Of a DNA stretch of 64,000 nt, positions 53,752-64,000 are shown piece by piece. The stretch's first letter is position 1, and every line of letters starts with the position of its first letter. The notes under the pieces were generated by a model. The model was not told where the DNA came from. It saw only the letters and a program-made list of their open reading frames with translations, and did not search any database. Made by a program: the position numbers and the translations under genes. Source of the DNA: Coenobita brevimanus (taxonomy: Eukaryota > Arthropoda > Malacostraca > Decapoda > Coenobitidae); the NCBI GenBank assembly GCA_032717465.1, contig JAVRFU010000128.1, forward strand, positions 105,410 to 169,409, read 5' to 3'.

Positions 53752-56700
53752 ATGGCTGCACGAGAAGAATATACTGGTATGTTTATCACTCAGCTCGTAT
53801 TCTTTTCTTTTCAGTCACAAATTGGTTATTGATGAGAACTGACATAAATTATTGATATTGTTTAACCATAAGGAGTCTACATGATTCCTTTTGTCTTTCT
53901 TTTACAGAATCTACCCAGCAGCCAGTGCCCTCCAGATGTCTTGTACATGTTCTGCCCATTGAATCAAAGATTCTACCCTGGGAACCTGACAAATGGAATG
54001 TAGTAACACGTGTTGCCGAAGCTAGGAAACAGTGCAAAAACTTCCAAACATCAAAGTACAGAGCAGTTATTGAGGCGTTACCAAGTGACCCAGGAGAGGA
54101 TGATGGCTACCACAGCAAATGTTATCAGAATTTTACTGCTATTCAACCTGTGTCTAGGCCTATTCATGACACTTCAGGCCCAGAAAGAAAGATTTTGCGC
54201 TCCGAATCATCATCATCATCATCATCTGCGTGTGTTAGCCCTATTAGCTCTACTAGTAGAAGAGAGTCTACGGTGGGTATTTTTCCCAGTACATGTTTGT
54301 TTTGTGACAAGAAGGTTAAAACACGACCAGATGGAACAAAAGAGCTCCCAGGAAAACTACTAACTAAGCAAGCAGAAGAAAAGATCATGGAGATAGCAAA
54401 TATCCTCAAACTATCACACGTACTAGTCAAAATTAGTGGAGTTGACCTAATAGCTAAAGAAGCCCAGTTCCACCACAGTTGTCGATCCTTACACATACGG
54501 AGGGCAGATAGGGCAAGAGGATATGATCTACCACCAGTTGCTGAGGAACGTGTTAGTGCCAAGTTCCCCCTTGACTGTATCTATTTATATGTCAAAGACA
54601 ACATCATTGATTGCCAAAGACCTGAACATCTTACATCCATCTATGAACAGTATATAGATCTCTGTACAGAACTTGAAGTAGTCCCTACAGTAAGCAAACC
54701 ACAATATCTGGGAGATCTTTTGACCAAAAAATTTCAGGGCACAATTTTATTGCGTTCTCCAGAGTCCCGCCAGCAAGGGGTGATTGTCCACAGCACAGAT
54801 ATTGAGTATGATTCCATCAAGACAGTGTATGACTTTACATCATCTCCCGAGGGTCAGATCACAAAAGCTGCCTTACAGCTCAGACAGGCCCTAAAGGCTG
54901 TTACGAAAGAGCCACTCCCAGATCCACTAACTGTTGAAGCTGTGAACCATGGTGAGGGAGAACCTCCTGAACTTGTCAAGACTTTCTTTCAGACACTAAT
55001 TGGAGGACCCAAAACCGGACAATATTCAGACTCAGTAATGCGCCGCTCTGATTCCTTGAGCCAGGATGTACTCTTTTTGGTCAAGAATGGTCACCTGAAA
55101 CCGAGAAAGCATATATTGATGGGTTTGTCACTGAAGTCCCTTACTGGTAGTAAGAAGATTCTTACACTTCTAAACCGAATGGGACACTCTCTTAACTACC
55201 ATGCTGTTGAAGAAATTGAGACCAATCTTGCCTATGCTATATTGGACAGACAGCTGAATTGTCCAGCTGGTATGGTTTCTGGAGTACCGTGTGGTTTGGC
55301 CTTTGACAATTATGATGAAGTAACACACACACTATCAGGGTCCGACACCTTGCATGACACAATAGGCATATTATATCAGACTCAGAGCAGGTCGCCCCCT
55401 ACAGAACCCTCCCCACAAAGAGGTAGGCAGAATGAAGATAAACCTAAAGAAGACATTTCCCTGCCAAAGATGGAAGGTAAGAAAAGGAGGAGGAAATTAG
55501 ATGTCCTAGATAAAGACCTGCCACCCTACAGGAAAAAGCCAAGAATGAATGACTTCTCCTGTGACAACAAGGATTTCCGCAGCAACATGGATCTCTCAGT
55601 TCCATCAAGAAAGCTGGACTTTTTATGGATGGTGATGCATGCTCTGGGAATGGAAGGTATTCCCATGTGGACTGGGTTCAATGGTCAAACTTACATAGAT
55701 GATCTTCCAAAACAGTCAGTCCTCTACATGCCTAACATCAGCCAATCCACAACAAGTAGTGATGTTGTTGTGGAGACTCTTTTGTATTACTCAGAAATGT
55801 GCAGAGGAATGCGGAAAGCCATATGGTGTTGTGACATATGACCTGGATGTTGCCACAAGGGCCATAAAGATACAGATGACTGAGCAACCAAGGTTTGACA
55901 ACATATTCAGTATGTTTGGAGTGTTTCATGTACAGATGTGCCTATTTAGAGCTATTGGAAAGATCATCAAGGAGTCTGGAATGCCAGAAATGTTAGTTGA
56001 AGCTGAAGTCCTCGCATCAGGGTCACTAAAAGGTTTCTTGGAGTGCAAGAACTTCAATAGATGCAAACGCTTACACCCAATGCTAGCACTTGCCTTTCAG
56101 ATACTGCATTTCCGTGAATTCTGCAGGGAGCACCAAGATGAAGTGGACTCTCTCAGTGATATCCTAAAATCCTCAGCATCAGACAAGAAGGAGAGCAGGA
56201 ATCAGCTCTGCACCACTTCAGAATTCAACATGCTCTTTGATGAATATACTCGTTACTCTCAGTCAACACTTGATGGAAAGCATGGCCCAACTGCCAGATT
56301 TTACATGCAGTACATAAATAGAATCAACCTGTACCACACCATCGACAGAGCAGTCAGAGAGTGTGATGTCAACCTGTACACATGGGCACTCACTCAAGCA
56401 GTTGACATCTTTTTCGGGACCAATCGACAAAATTATGCCAGGTGGATGTCAAAGCATCAACTTGATCTGATGAATCTACCTTCCACACATCCAGGCCTAA
56501 AAGAAATGCTGAACGCTGGACTTTTCAGTATCCGAAGAACAGAAAATCAGTTCAGCAGAATTCCGGTAGATCTGACTATTGAGCAAACAATAAATGCAGA
56601 TGCTGCATCAAGGATGACAGGCTACACAGATTCCACCAACAACTTCACTGCCCGTCTCCGATGGAGTGCTACCAAAGGTGCCAGAGCTGGATTCATAAGT

Positions 56701-58575
56701 GCATTCCTTGAAATGGCTGGAATGAGTAAATCTGGTGACATGCAGGCAGAGCTAACACCAAGCCGTATCGCACGTGACAACAAGGACCTCAGAAAATTAA
56801 GCTAAAGACGATCGACCAAGACTTTGCCAATCCATTCACTGTAAAATTAGAGTTCCTTGTTAATATTCAGACAGGGAAAGCGGCTACAGCTGAAATTTCT
56901 GAGTCATTACTTAACATTGAGAGCAAAGGCAGAGAAAAGCATAATGATTTCATCTCAGAGTGTGTGGAAGATGCTGAAAGATTCAAGAAGCCCATCACCC
57001 AAATTTCCTTGAGGACATTTGGTGACCAAGGTGCAAGAAACAAGCGGGCAAGCAAACCACTTGTGAAGGAACTCGGGTGTACTAGGGACCTCTTTGGACG
57101 GATTGCCATCATCGCTGCAAAAAGGAAAGTAGACCTGGAATACCTCCTGCAGTACCCTCTCACTCCTGTACCTCTCACTATGTGTCGGACAGATGGCACT
57201 ATGGTGTCCATTGCGCATGGGAAGAAGGCCGACCTTTTCAGAGTCCTTAAGGAAAGAGTAACAGTTCATGGTTCCCCAGTGAAAATAAAATCAAGCATAG
57301 TTGATCGTAACTTCCTCCTTCACTGTCTTCCACCAAACCTACCCCCAACATACGGTGGACTTTCACGAGCTTTTCCTGAAGTTAGTCCTGGCTCAACCTT
57401 CAAAACGGGTAGACATTGTCTTTGATACATATGAAGAACCTTCCATTAAGGATAATGAGCATGAGCGCCGTGGGGTGGAGGACACCATTTATGTCATCAC
57501 TGCAGCAGAACAAATTCATCCACGCAACCTTCAGAAAGCTCTAAAATCCCGATCCTTCAAACAAAATCTATCCCACTTCTTTGTGAAAGATTGGGCAGAC
57601 AAGCAGCATTTTGCAGAGCTGAATGGTAGGGAGCTCTATGTTGGTGTAGACACAAGCTGTGTGCGGTTCAGGGGAATCAGTGGGTATGTTGAAGTTACAC
57701 CAGTAACTCACTTGGATTGTAACCATCCAGAGGCAGACACAAGAATCTGTCTCCATGCAATTGATTCAGATATCTCTCTCCAGCAGCCAGGTGACATAGT
57801 TGTGAGGGCCTCAGATACTGATGTTGCTGTTATCCTCTTACACCATTGCCATCGTATGAAAACCAATGTGTGGATGGACACTGGCACCAAAGGTCAAGGC
57901 AACAGGTGCTACGTCAATATTTCAGCCATAGCCAGCAACATTGGATCCAAAGTCTGTGAAGCCCTGCCAGGTTTTCATGCTTACACAGGATGCGATTACA
58001 CCTCATCCTTCATTAAGAAAGGAAAGAAGTGCCCTCTGAAAATTGCTGAAGACAGTCAAGTCTACCTTGGTGCTCTCTCTGCATTGGCAATGGGTGAAGT
58101 AGATAAACCAACATACAAACTTCTCGAAGAGTATACTGCCAAGATATATGGTGCAAAGAAGGTAATGCCCCTGAACAAGCACAGGTTCCTATGTTTCGAG
58201 AAATCGTTTGGACCAAAGAAAGGCAAGGGGCTGTTTGCAAGTCTGAAGGGTGTAGATACAAGCAGTATTCCACCCAGTGAAAATGTCATTCAGCAGAAGA
58301 TACATCGCAGCAACTTTGTGGCAATGACATGGCATGCAGCATGTGACAAGGTGATCACCAAAGAGCCGTTAAAAGGATGGGAACTCGTGGACAATGCCTA
58401 CCAAATTGTGTGGGTCACCAGTTCCCAGATGCCAGACTCTGTTCTCCCTGATTCTGCTTATCCAACCGACGATGACAGTGATGCCGAGACTCCAGAGCAA
58501 TGCTTCGACTCAGACTTCGATGACAGTGAGAGTGATGTAGATGTACGCAGTGAGACTGATGATGACTCTGACTGA
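53752..58575 (+). pseudogene. Large transposon protein: N-terminal zinc modules, conserved core, XPG-like C-terminal region
   Basis: Exon 1 is ATG 53752-53776 (MAAREEYT), joined across a GT-AG intron to the frame that runs to 55841. Two Cys/His modules occur at the N-terminus (GYHSKCYQNF near 54105; CLFCDKK near 54295 with QFHHSCRSL near 54470). A conserved region shared by uncharacterised proteins of many invertebrates and fish (GVVTYDLDVATRAI, FGVFHVQMCLFRAIGKI) lies in the second frame (to 56805). The third frame covers about 56805-57355. The last frame, to 58575, has VDIVFDTYEEPSIKD, HPEADTRICLHAI, VVRASDTDVAVILLHH and ALPGFHAYTGCDYTSSF, with an acidic tail. Frame changes lie near 55800, 56800 and 57355. 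Total about 1,560 residues. I infer a transposase-nuclease; the best guess is the Academ superfamily with an XPG-like nuclease. Confidence 0.75.
53777..53907 (+). other. 131-bp GT-AG intron in the transposon gene
   Basis: Donor GTATGT directly follows a short ATG-initiated frame. The acceptor TTTTACAG at 53907 follows a pyrimidine-rich tract. Joining gives ACT G|AA TCT in phase with the long frame, which otherwise has no ATG near its start (the apparent start at 53925 is a GTG). Confidence 0.7.
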
Positions 58576-58599
58576 TAGTAAAGTAAAATATAGCTTGTT

Positions 58600-59215
58600 T
58601 CTCCAAGTTCCTAATATAATCTAATGTGATTGAAAATCTACTGAACTCTCCAAAAGAACCTGTCTTAAATGGAAACCCCTGAAAATATTGTTTAAGCTGG
58701 TTATTCAAATTAGGGATGCAAAAGATATAAGCAATATGAAATTCACCATTGTTCTCTGAAATGTAATTATAACCTATTTTTGACCCCACCTGGCCCTAAC
58801 TGACCTTTCTTAAGCAAAAATGCCAGGGAATATATTTTCTTAAGTGATGTATTTTGGATAAGGTATGTAAGGTCATTCACCAGTATGAGTTTCAACCTTG
58901 TTCTCGTGTAATTAAAAACCTATTGAACCCTCCAAATGAACCCTTCTTAAATGGAAACCCCTGAAATTTTGTTTTCTTAAGTTGCATATTTCAACTCAGT
59001 AGTATAATGGTATTGATCCATGTTATTTTCAGTCTTGTTCACCAAAGTGTAAATAAAGGCCTATTTTGGGGGGGGCTTGGGGGCCTGCCCCCTCTAAACC
59101 CCAGGAATGTTGAACTTAAGAAATGTTTTTTTTTTCATTCCCATATTAGTAGCAGCCGATCAACATTATCAAACCTTTCGTTCCCAAAAGTGTAAATGAA
59201 CTCCAGTGGGCTCCC
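58600..59215 (-). repeat. Right terminal inverted repeat
   Basis: Reverse complement of 52754-53503 apart from one missing module. Its inner end AAGTTCCTAATATAATC (58605-58621) pairs with GATTATATTAGGAACTTGG at 53484. Confidence 0.92.
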
Positions 59216-59301
59216 CTACTAATAGCACCCTTTTTTTTTTTTTTAAGGGATTTATGTGTATTAAACCTTAAGGATTCTTTAGTATGTTGCGTTTATTGTT
59301 T

Positions 59302-59977
59302 TGATATAGACACAATTTCCATCAGTAACCTTCAGAATGACACAAAGGTATAATGTACAAAATAATTCGCTATGGAAAAGGTGTTAGGAAATCTCAAGAG
59401 TCACATATAATATGGCCGAAAACCTCATGACATCTAACCTTCAATCCGATGACCTAACAGTAATGAGGGGGAAGTGAAGACTAAAGCTCACCCTTTCAAT
59501 TAGGAAAGTCTGCTTCCTAAATGAATAAAATTGCTTGTAGGTATCCACAATATAATGAACCCCTTCAATACGATGTCTACTAGATTTAATTATTGCAACT
59601 ACCACGATATTTTATTCAACTTATGACATCTCAAAACTCTTCACCTTAAGTGGAACTGCCGAGACAGACAAAGAAAGAGACAGACGGAAGCAGAGACTAA
59701 CAGAGAGACAGAGGCACAGGCAGAGGAAGATTTAGAGAGAGAGAGATTGGATCAGTTACAAAGACAGGGAAAACTGAGGAGAGGAAATCAGGTAACGAGA
59801 AGGGTAGAAAGACCGAGAGAGAGACTGAGACAGAGAGAAGGAGGCAGAGACAGAGAACATGATGCAGAGGTGAGTGCATGCAACTGAATGAGGTAAATGT
59901 GAGAGGATGCGGGGTTTGGAAGTGGAGGAAATGGAACGATTCTTTCAGTCCAAAATGGAAGAAGCTGAAAGAGTGCG
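59302..59977 (+). repeat. 676-bp direct repeat, copy 2
   Basis: Partner of 49581-50256, about 9.7 kb apart, with few differences and no net length change. Confidence 0.9.
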
Positions 59978-59989
59978 CACATATTCATT

Positions 59990-60130
59990 CACGCAAACAC
60001 TGATACAAGCACTGATCAGTGCATGCACGCACACTAATACACGCAGGCACTGATACACGCAGGCACTAATAGGCACTGATACACACAGGCACTGAATCAC
60101 ACAGGCACTGATACACACACGCACTAATAC
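59990..60130 (+). repeat. Short minisatellite (GGCACTGATACACGCA type)
   Basis: Units of about 16-20 bp (CAGGCACTGATACAC with variants) repeated about seven times. Confidence 0.85.
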
Positions 60131-60131
60131 A

Positions 60132-61912
60132 CTATCTATCTATCCATCTATATACCTAGGCTGCTTCCCCCAAGGAAAGGGAGGTAGCCGAGACAGGACG
60201 ACACACTCCCCATTTACTCATCCATTCAAAGACGTTCATTCGCATCTTAGCCCCAAAGGGGAGAACGGACAGATCCTCACCGCACCACACTGCACAATGG
60301 CCAACTGCGCAATGCAATCAGTGACATCCGCAGCAGGGTCCGACAGCAGAGCTGCTTTACCCCTGCCACATCATAACAGACTCATCCCCTTACCTGCACC
60401 TGACCTGAAATAGCTGATCAGACCAAATGGGGGCGAATATCCCCTCAGGGCTGCGTCATCACTTATTCATTCACAATTTCTCTCCACCCATTTCTGTCAC
60501 GCACAGCCACTCTTCCTTGCTCAACAGACGTCCCTCTTGCATCTAGCGCTCTCTTCCCACTATCCATCCATCCTATTTGTGGTCTTCCTCTCAGCCTTAC
60601 ACCTCTCACATCAGATCTAGTTATCTTTTTCACCAATCGCTCATTATCCATTCTCTCCATACGCCCAAACCATCGCAACACCCTCTGCTCAACTCTACCA
60701 GCGATCTCCCGAACAACTCCAGTTCTCCTTCGCACTTCATCATTCCGCACTTGATCCATACGCATCACTCCACACATACTCCTCAGACACCTCATCTCCA
60801 TTACATTCAAACTTTTCCTCTCTGCTACACCCATATTCCATGTTTCAGCCCCACACAATGCAGTCGGTACCACAACACCCCTCATACAGCCTTCTCTTTA
60901 CATCCATTCTAAGCGAACGATATCTAAACACTTTTTCATTCCTCCCAGCACCTTTCCTACTTCATTTATTCTAAACTTCACTTCTGCATCTATTCTTCCA
61001 TCCACAGAAACATGTGACCCTAGATATTTAAAACACTCTACCTCCTCAACCAACTCGCCATTCAAAACTATATTCATCCCCCTACCATCTACCAACCTCG
61101 TACACTTCATGACTTTACTCTTATTCCCATTTACTTTCAATTTCCTCCTTTCACACACACTTCCAAACTCCTCTACCAACTGTCTCAATCTCTCCTCTGA
61201 ATCAGCCACCAGTGCAGCATCATCTGCAAACAGCAGCTGCTTCAGATTCCACTCTCCACCATCAACATTCACCAGACTCAGACCTCCACCTAAAACTCTT
61301 GGATTCACCTCCTTTACAACACCATCCATGTAAATATTAAACAACCAAGGCGACATCACACATCCCTGTCGCAGCCCCACTCTCACAGGAAACCAATCAC
61401 TCACAGCATTTCCCACTCTTACACACGCTCTACTATTTACATAAAATCTTTTCACCCCTTTTAGTAACCTACCATCAAGTCCATACAATCTTAAAACAGT
61501 CCACAAAGCCTCCCTATCAATTCTATCATACGCTTTCTCTAAATCCATAAATGCCCAAAACACATCCTTACCTTTCGCTAAATACTTTTCACACACTTGT
61601 CTCACAGCAAACACCTCATCAACGCATCCCCTCCCTCTCCTAAAGCCACACTGCTCATCACCAATCACTCCCTCTGTGCCCTCTCTAACTCTCATAATTA
61701 ACACTCTACCATACACCTTACCTACAACACTCAACAGACTTATACCCCTAAAGCTAGTACGTACATTCATACTTATCACCCTTGCCTTTATACAACGGGA
61801 CCACACAAGCACTTGCCCAGTCAATTGGCACCATACCTTTCTCAAAGCACACATTCAACAATCTTACTAACCAGTCAACAATAGTCACTACACCACCCTT
61901 CAGGCTTGAGAT
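60132..61912 (-). pseudogene. RTE family C retrotransposon, 5'-truncated RT
   Basis: Minus-strand RT. From about 61912 it reads CFEKGMVPIDWASACVVPLY, then a frameshift near 61765 into the frame ending at 60898. That frame has FRGISLLSVVGKVYGRVLI, QCGFRRGRGCVDEVF, FMDLEKAYDRIDREALW, GLRQGCVMSPWLFNIYMDG, LLFADDAALVADSEE (intact FADD) and KYLGSHVSVDGRID. A second shift near 60890 leads to the C-terminal frame 60463-60885 with PTALCGAETWNM, RWFGRMERMDNERLVKK, LRGRPQIGWMDSG and REIVNE. The 3' UTR (60165-60460) shares its sequence with 20742-21118, and the element ends in GATA repeats (60132-60155). The endonuclease is absent. Confidence 0.92.
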
Positions 61913-62129
61913 TCTATTAGGTCTTGTGGTATTATTCTTACAAAGCTCATGGCCTCATAGTGTCAGGGATTGATTCCTGGCACTGCAGCATCTATCATAT
62001 CATCATCAGCATCATCATCATTGTCGCTGTTGTCAATGAGCAAGTAATATAAGTACCTAGATTAAGTTAACTGGCACTGTATACTCTAGTGGTGGAAAGA
62101 TCTACTTAGCCTGCTGAGCCTGGCACTGC
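61913..62129. other. Unassigned sequence with (ATC)n
   Basis: Contains CATCATCATC-type repeats near 61995-62022. A weak B-box-like GGGATTGATTCC at 61968-61979 is not enough to call a SINE. Confidence 0.5.
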
Positions 62130-63433
62130 TAACTTCACTTCCACCCTGTCTTACTCTTTTCACCTCTTTCCAGAACATTTTCTTACAGTCCCTCCACTTT
62201 ACACTCAAATTCCTTCAAAATTCCTCATCCACACTCTTCTTACTCTCTCGTACTAATCTTTTCACCTCTCTCTTTCTTTCTACATATAACTCTCTCTTCC
62301 GCCTCTCAACTTCTTCCACGCCCCTATTTCTCATCCATTCATTGCATGCTTTCTTCTTTTGTGCCACAGCCCGTTTCACCTCTTCAGTCCACCACGCTGT
62401 TCCTTGCACCCCCCTCCGTCTTCTCTTCCTTCCACACACCACATCACATGCTACACATATTTCTTCTGTAAATATTCTACACACACCTTCCACGTCTCCC
62501 ATCTGCTCCAATTCATATTTTGCCCAATCGTTCCTCCACTTCTCTCTTACACTCTGCCCTTTTTCTCATCCTCTTACTTGTAACTCCTTTCCACTTCTCC
62601 TTGCAACTACTCCTTCCTCTCGTCTTTCCCTTCTTCTATTCCTCCATCTTACTTGAACTTTAATTCTCTGGCCACCAATTGCCAAGTAGTGGTCAGAAAG
62701 TCCACTCCCCCAACCTCTATAAACTTCCTTGCATCCAATATACATCTTCGCATCCTTTCATCCACACACACATAATCAATCATTGCCTTCCTATCACTCA
62801 GTTCACCACCCACCCTTCTCATCACTTCGCCATGTATACACCTGTGGATCATTTTATGCCTGAAGAGGGTATGTGGCTATCACCAGCCCCTCCCAGCACA
62901 AATGTCCACTAACGCACTGCCATTCTCATCTATCTCCCAGCAGGCACACCCCACTCACCAACTATTCCATCCACCTTAACATTACCAACTTTACCATTCA
63001 TATCACCAATCAAAAAACACTCCTCCTCATTCCTTCCAAACTTTTCCATGCACACTTCCACATTTGTCCAGAACTCTTCTCTCACTCTTCTAGCACGATC
63101 TTGCGTTAGGCGCATACACACACACAATCGCCCCACATTTTGTATTCCAACTTTCAACTTTACCCACACAATCCTTGACCCAACTGATCCATACTGTCTT
63201 ATGCTCTTCTTCCATCTTTTACTCACAACTATACACATACTCCCTTCCTTTTGCCCTCTCATTCTCATCTACTCTCTGCACATATACCCCATCCATACTC
63301 CCATTCTCTCACACACTTTCTCCTCTCCATTTTGTTTTCAATTATTCCACATACATCCACTTTCGCACCCTCAAGCACCTGGACAATCTCTCTCTCTTTC
63401 CCACCTCATCGACACAGTGAAATCAAGACCTAC
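62130..63433 (-). pseudogene. RTE family A endonuclease-region copy, paralogous to 29520-30792
   Basis: Matches 29520-30792 in reverse orientation through RRKRELYVERKREVKRLVRE, GTAWWTEEVKRAVAQKK, DYVCVDERMRR, DMNGKVGNVKVDGIVGEW and VSKRWKKSIRQYGSVGSR. It carries many single-base insertions relative to that copy, so no long frame survives. Both copies end at the same point (GACACAGTGAAATCAAGACC), so they are paralogues by duplication. Confidence 0.92.
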
Positions 63434-63756
63434 TGTAAGGAGACGTTGTGGTGTTGATGTGGATGTGATAGGAAGCGTTATGAGGAACTCACTGAGGTGG
63501 TTTTGGCCATGTGGAGAGGATGGACGGTGAAAGACTGGACGAAGAGAGTGTATGTGAGTGAGGTGGAGGGGGGGAAGAGAGAGGGGGAGGTCGAGGATGA
63601 GATGGAGGGATGGGGTGGAGAGGTATATGAGAAGAGGGGGTGTGAGTTGGGAGCAGGGCAGTGAAATGGCAGGGGACAGGGCGACTTGGAAGCGATTTGT
63701 TTGTGGCCACCCCAAACGGGAGTTGAGGCGTCTGGCAATAGATAGATAGATAGAAC
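63434..63756 (+). pseudogene. RTE family A 3' end with GATA tail, paralogous to 35893-36202
   Basis: Plus-strand RT C-terminus with several one-base insertions compared with 35893-36202 (for example GGTTTTGGCC, ACTGGACG). It ends GGCGTCTGGCAATA plus GATA. Confidence 0.92.
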
Positions 63757-64000
63757 TTTCAGATTCCTCCTCCTACACACTGTCCCAAATTCATTCACCA
63801 AACCTTGCAACTCTCATTCATCTTCACTCAACAATACTGTATCATCAGCAAACAGCAACACCGGAAGCTTCCAAAATGGTTAACATAATGTCTGAATTAA
63901 TGGCATATCTGTCACACTGATCAGAATTAAGACGTACTGTAACGATATCTTATACATGTACTTTATGGGTTATAACCAGGACAACACAACTCTCATCTAG
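63757..64000 (-). repeat. Copy of the 36203-36460 block at the window end
   Basis: Near-identical to 36203-36460, including ACACTGTCCCAAATTCATTC and TACTGTAACGATATCTTATA. It runs off the window. Confidence 0.92.

Larger units (their letters stand above)
52754..59215 (+). mobile_element. 6.46-kb DNA transposon with long modular inverted repeats, Academ-like candidate
   Basis: The ends are inverted repeats starting GGGAGCCCACTGGAGTTCAT (52754 on plus; 59215 reading minus). Similarity runs about 620 bp inward on the right and about 750 bp on the left. The left arm has one extra ~140-bp module. The arms are built from ~140-bp repeated modules containing CTTAAGAAA, TTTCCATTTAAGA and GAGAACAAGGTTGAAACTCA. 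Between them lies one large broken gene (53752-58575) whose stop codon abuts the right arm. No clear target duplication was found. The boundaries are seen directly; the superfamily is inference from the protein's C-terminal motifs. Confidence 0.85.

Noticed and set aside
61915..61990. Second tRNA-like head with GGGATTGATTCC
   Set aside because: Only a B-box-like match; no convincing A box or body.

Overview
The window looks like intergenic DNA from a large, repeat-rich arthropod genome, most likely a decapod crustacean. This assignment is inference. It rests on abundant GT/GA/GATA/AAT microsatellites, RTE-type retrotransposons ending in GATA tails, and degenerate TTAGG-like arrays. I found no convincing host protein-coding gene. 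Nearly every real coding segment belongs to a transposable element, and most are broken. Long open frames opposite the retrotransposons, and frames inside microsatellites, are shadows.

Layout. 1-9.2 kb: microsatellites, a 52-bp minisatellite, and several 5'-truncated copies of one RTE family (called family A), two of them with long RT frames on the minus strand. 9.2-17.5 kb: mostly featureless sequence, then tRNA-derived SINE-like pieces, two palindromes (one a candidate Penelope-like element remnant with hammerhead-like motifs and a 12-bp target duplication), G-rich GGGTAGG-type arrays and a decayed I-clade LINE with an RNase H domain. 17.5-21.1 kb: a nearly complete EN-RT element (family E) and a family C 3' end. 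21.1-22.0 kb: GATA repeats and a 485-bp GT tract. 22.2-23.7 kb: a full-length Tc1-type transposase readable as two exons around a GC-AG intron. 24.0-26.3 kb: a Ty3/Gypsy protease-RT-RNase H frame without gag or integrase. 26.9-27.6 kb: a TTAGG-like array, duplicated at 51.3-52.1 kb. 27.8-36.3 kb: RTE copies of families A and B, one split by an intact 4.0-kb hAT transposon with an 8-bp target duplication. 37.7-49.6 kb: a tandem array of ~1.3-kb repeat units invaded by two non-LTR elements: an intact two-ORF CR1-group element whose 5' end matches U4 snRNA, and a 3.8-kb RTE-like element (family D) with a PHD-like finger in its RT protein. 52.75-59.2 kb: a 6.46-kb DNA transposon with long modular inverted repeats and a ~1,560-residue protein broken by three frameshifts. 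This is the best candidate for something undescribed; its C-terminal part has XPG-like motifs and suggests an Academ-like element. 60.1-64 kb: a family C retrotransposon, then a paralogous copy of the 29.5-36.5 kb region that lacks the hAT.

These genes do not form a pathway. They are independent mobile elements, and their nesting gives relative ages: the tandem array and family A are older than the CR1-group, family D and hAT insertions. The hAT transposase, the CR1-group ORF1/ORF2 pair and the spliced Tc1 transposase are the only apparently intact coding units.
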